Source: Proteobacteria bacterium UBA6729 (lineage in GTDB: Bacteria > Pseudomonadota > Gammaproteobacteria > Porifericomitales > Porifericomitaceae). From it: 7,020 bases of DNA. The translations under genes and the position numbers were made by a program. The notes beneath the pieces are model-generated. The model was not told where the DNA came from. It saw nothing but the letters and a program-made list of their open reading frames with translations, and did not search any database. Positions 6,121 through 7,020 of this stretch are shown one piece after another. The stretch lies in NCBI GenBank assembly GCA_002454015.1, contig DKIB01000106.1:7455-14474 (forward strand), read 5' to 3'. The first letter of the stretch is position 1. Each line of letters opens with the position of its first letter.

Positions 6121-7020
6121 CTACGGCACGCCCTGCGCCAGTTGAACAGCGATATCGGCGGGCTGCCCCATCCGCTCTGCCGCCTCGGCGAGCTGCTGAT
6201 CATTACCCCAGGCATTGCGCTCATAGGTGATCACCGCCGCCAGTTCGGCCGCACTCAGCTGCACACCAAAGGCAGCCATGGCCGTGCCTGCCTTGCCATA
6301 CAGCACTTTCCGGGCGTGCTCCTGCAGGGCACCCGTGGCAATCGCACTGCCTGCCAGGGCCGGGAAGGCTCCTGGAATACCCTGCCCCCCGGCCTGATGA
6401 CAGGCGCTGCAGTTGGTGGTATAGACCTGCTCACCGCGCGCCATCAGCTCATCAAGGCTGAAGGTCTGGTTGGCCTCGGAGGCCGAATCCTGTTGTTTTT
6501 GCTGCATCTGCACCACCCAGTCCCGATACTCCTGCTCCTCCACCGCCCTCAATACGATGGGCATGAAGGCATGGTCCCGCCCGCAGAGTTCTGCACATTG
6601 ACCGCGGTACACCCCGGGCTCATCAATGCGCGCCCAGGACGAGTTGATAAACCCGGGTATGGCATCACGCTTCCAGCCCAGAGCCGGCACCCACCAGGAA
6701 TGGATCACATCACTGGCCGTAGTCAGGAAGCGAATCTTTTTGCCGACCGGCACCACCAGCGGCTCATCCACCTCCAGCAGGTAGTTGGGTACGGTATGCG
6801 GGGAGATGCCGGAGCGCAGCTGTCGGGCCTCGTTACTGTCTGCGGCCAGGCTACTGAAGAAACCGAAGCCCTCGTCCAGATAATCGTAGCGCCACTTCCA
6901 CTGATAGCCGGTCACCTTGATCTGCATATCCGGATTGCCCGTGCTTTCCATGGCGATCAATACCCGGGTAGCCGGCACCGCCATACCGATCAGGATCAAC
7001 ATCGGGATGGCCGTCCACAA
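6121..7020 (-). CDS. coxB: Cytochrome c oxidase subunit II with fused cytochrome c domain (caa3 type), 5' end cut off
   Basis: 299 codons are visible; the signal region and first membrane helix lie beyond the right edge, so the TTG at 7018-7020 is an internal leucine, not a start. Residue numbers count from the edge. The second transmembrane helix (about 1-23, LWTAIPMLIL) is followed by GYQWKWRYDY (38-47), the aromatic electron-entry region. The CuA site is complete: H107 (IHSWW), C142, E144 and C146 (CAELC), H150 and M153. After a Gln-rich linker (about 170-186) comes a class I cytochrome c domain with C204-x-x-C207-H208 and probable distal ligand M248 (GTAMAAFG). The fusion means the enzyme carries its own electron-accepting heme c. 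The protein feeds electrons from the periplasm through heme c and CuA to subunit I. The stop is TAG at 6121-6123. Confidence 0.97.
   Translation of the reverse strand: MWTAIPMLILIGMAVPATRVLIAMESTGNPDMQIKVTGYQWKWRYDYLDEGFGFFSSLAADSNEARQLRSGISPHTVPNYLLEVDEPLVVPVGKKIRFLTTASDVIHSWWVPALGWKRDAIPGFINSSWARIDEPGVYRGQCAELCGRDHAFMPIVLRAVEEQEYRDWVVQMQQKQQDSASEANQTFSLDELMARGEQVYTTNCSACHQAGGQGIPGAFPALAGSAIATGALQEHARKVLYGKAGTAMAAFGVQLSAAELAAVITYERNAWGNDQQLAEAAERMGQPADIAVQLAQGVP

Noticed and set aside
1..7020. A novel defence, mobile or secretion system
   Set aside because: All nine genes fit respiratory, sulfur or purine metabolism or are small accessory genes; no transposase, terminal repeats, tRNA or CRISPR-like arrays were seen.

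Overview
The window is a compact, GC-rich run of nine protein genes, all on the minus strand and therefore read from right to left. The proteins look gammaproteobacterial. The sulfite reductase and its DUF934 partner are of the type found in Pseudomonas and purple-sulfur-type Gammaproteobacteria, the oxidase order coxB-coxA-small protein-cox11-cox3 is proteobacterial, and the left edge holds the start of a long-form PurL. A member of Gammaproteobacteria outside the enterics, possibly Chromatiales-like, is my best guess. The sequence does not allow a genus call.

Right half (2933-7020): a cytochrome c oxidase operon. Subunit II (5' end cut by the window) carries a binuclear CuA site and a fused C-terminal cytochrome c domain, which makes this a caa3-type enzyme. 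It is followed by subunit I with all heme a, heme a3 and CuB ligands and both proton-channel residues. Next come a 43-residue single-helix membrane protein, the copper chaperone Cox11 (GTG start) and subunit III. Spacings are 20 and 3 nt, then overlaps of 4 and 11 nt, so the genes are tightly coupled. SURF1, CtaA and CtaB, which often follow cox3 in relatives, are absent here.

Left half (1-2884): after a 48-nt gap come a siroheme/4Fe-4S sulfite reductase hemoprotein (CysI type), its usual partner DUF934 protein (14-nt overlap), an unnamed 179-residue protein resembling a non-catalytic PLD-like domain (1-nt overlap), and, 24 nt further on, the first 68 codons of purL. No terminator is visible between any of the genes, so transcription may run from respiration genes into sulfur assimilation and purine synthesis genes.

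There are no RNA genes, mobile elements, CRISPR arrays or long non-coding stretches; the longest intergenic gap is 48 nt. This is largely an ordinary housekeeping region. The points most worth a second look are the small membrane protein, the uncharacterised gene coupled to DUF934, and the joining of the cox and cys blocks.
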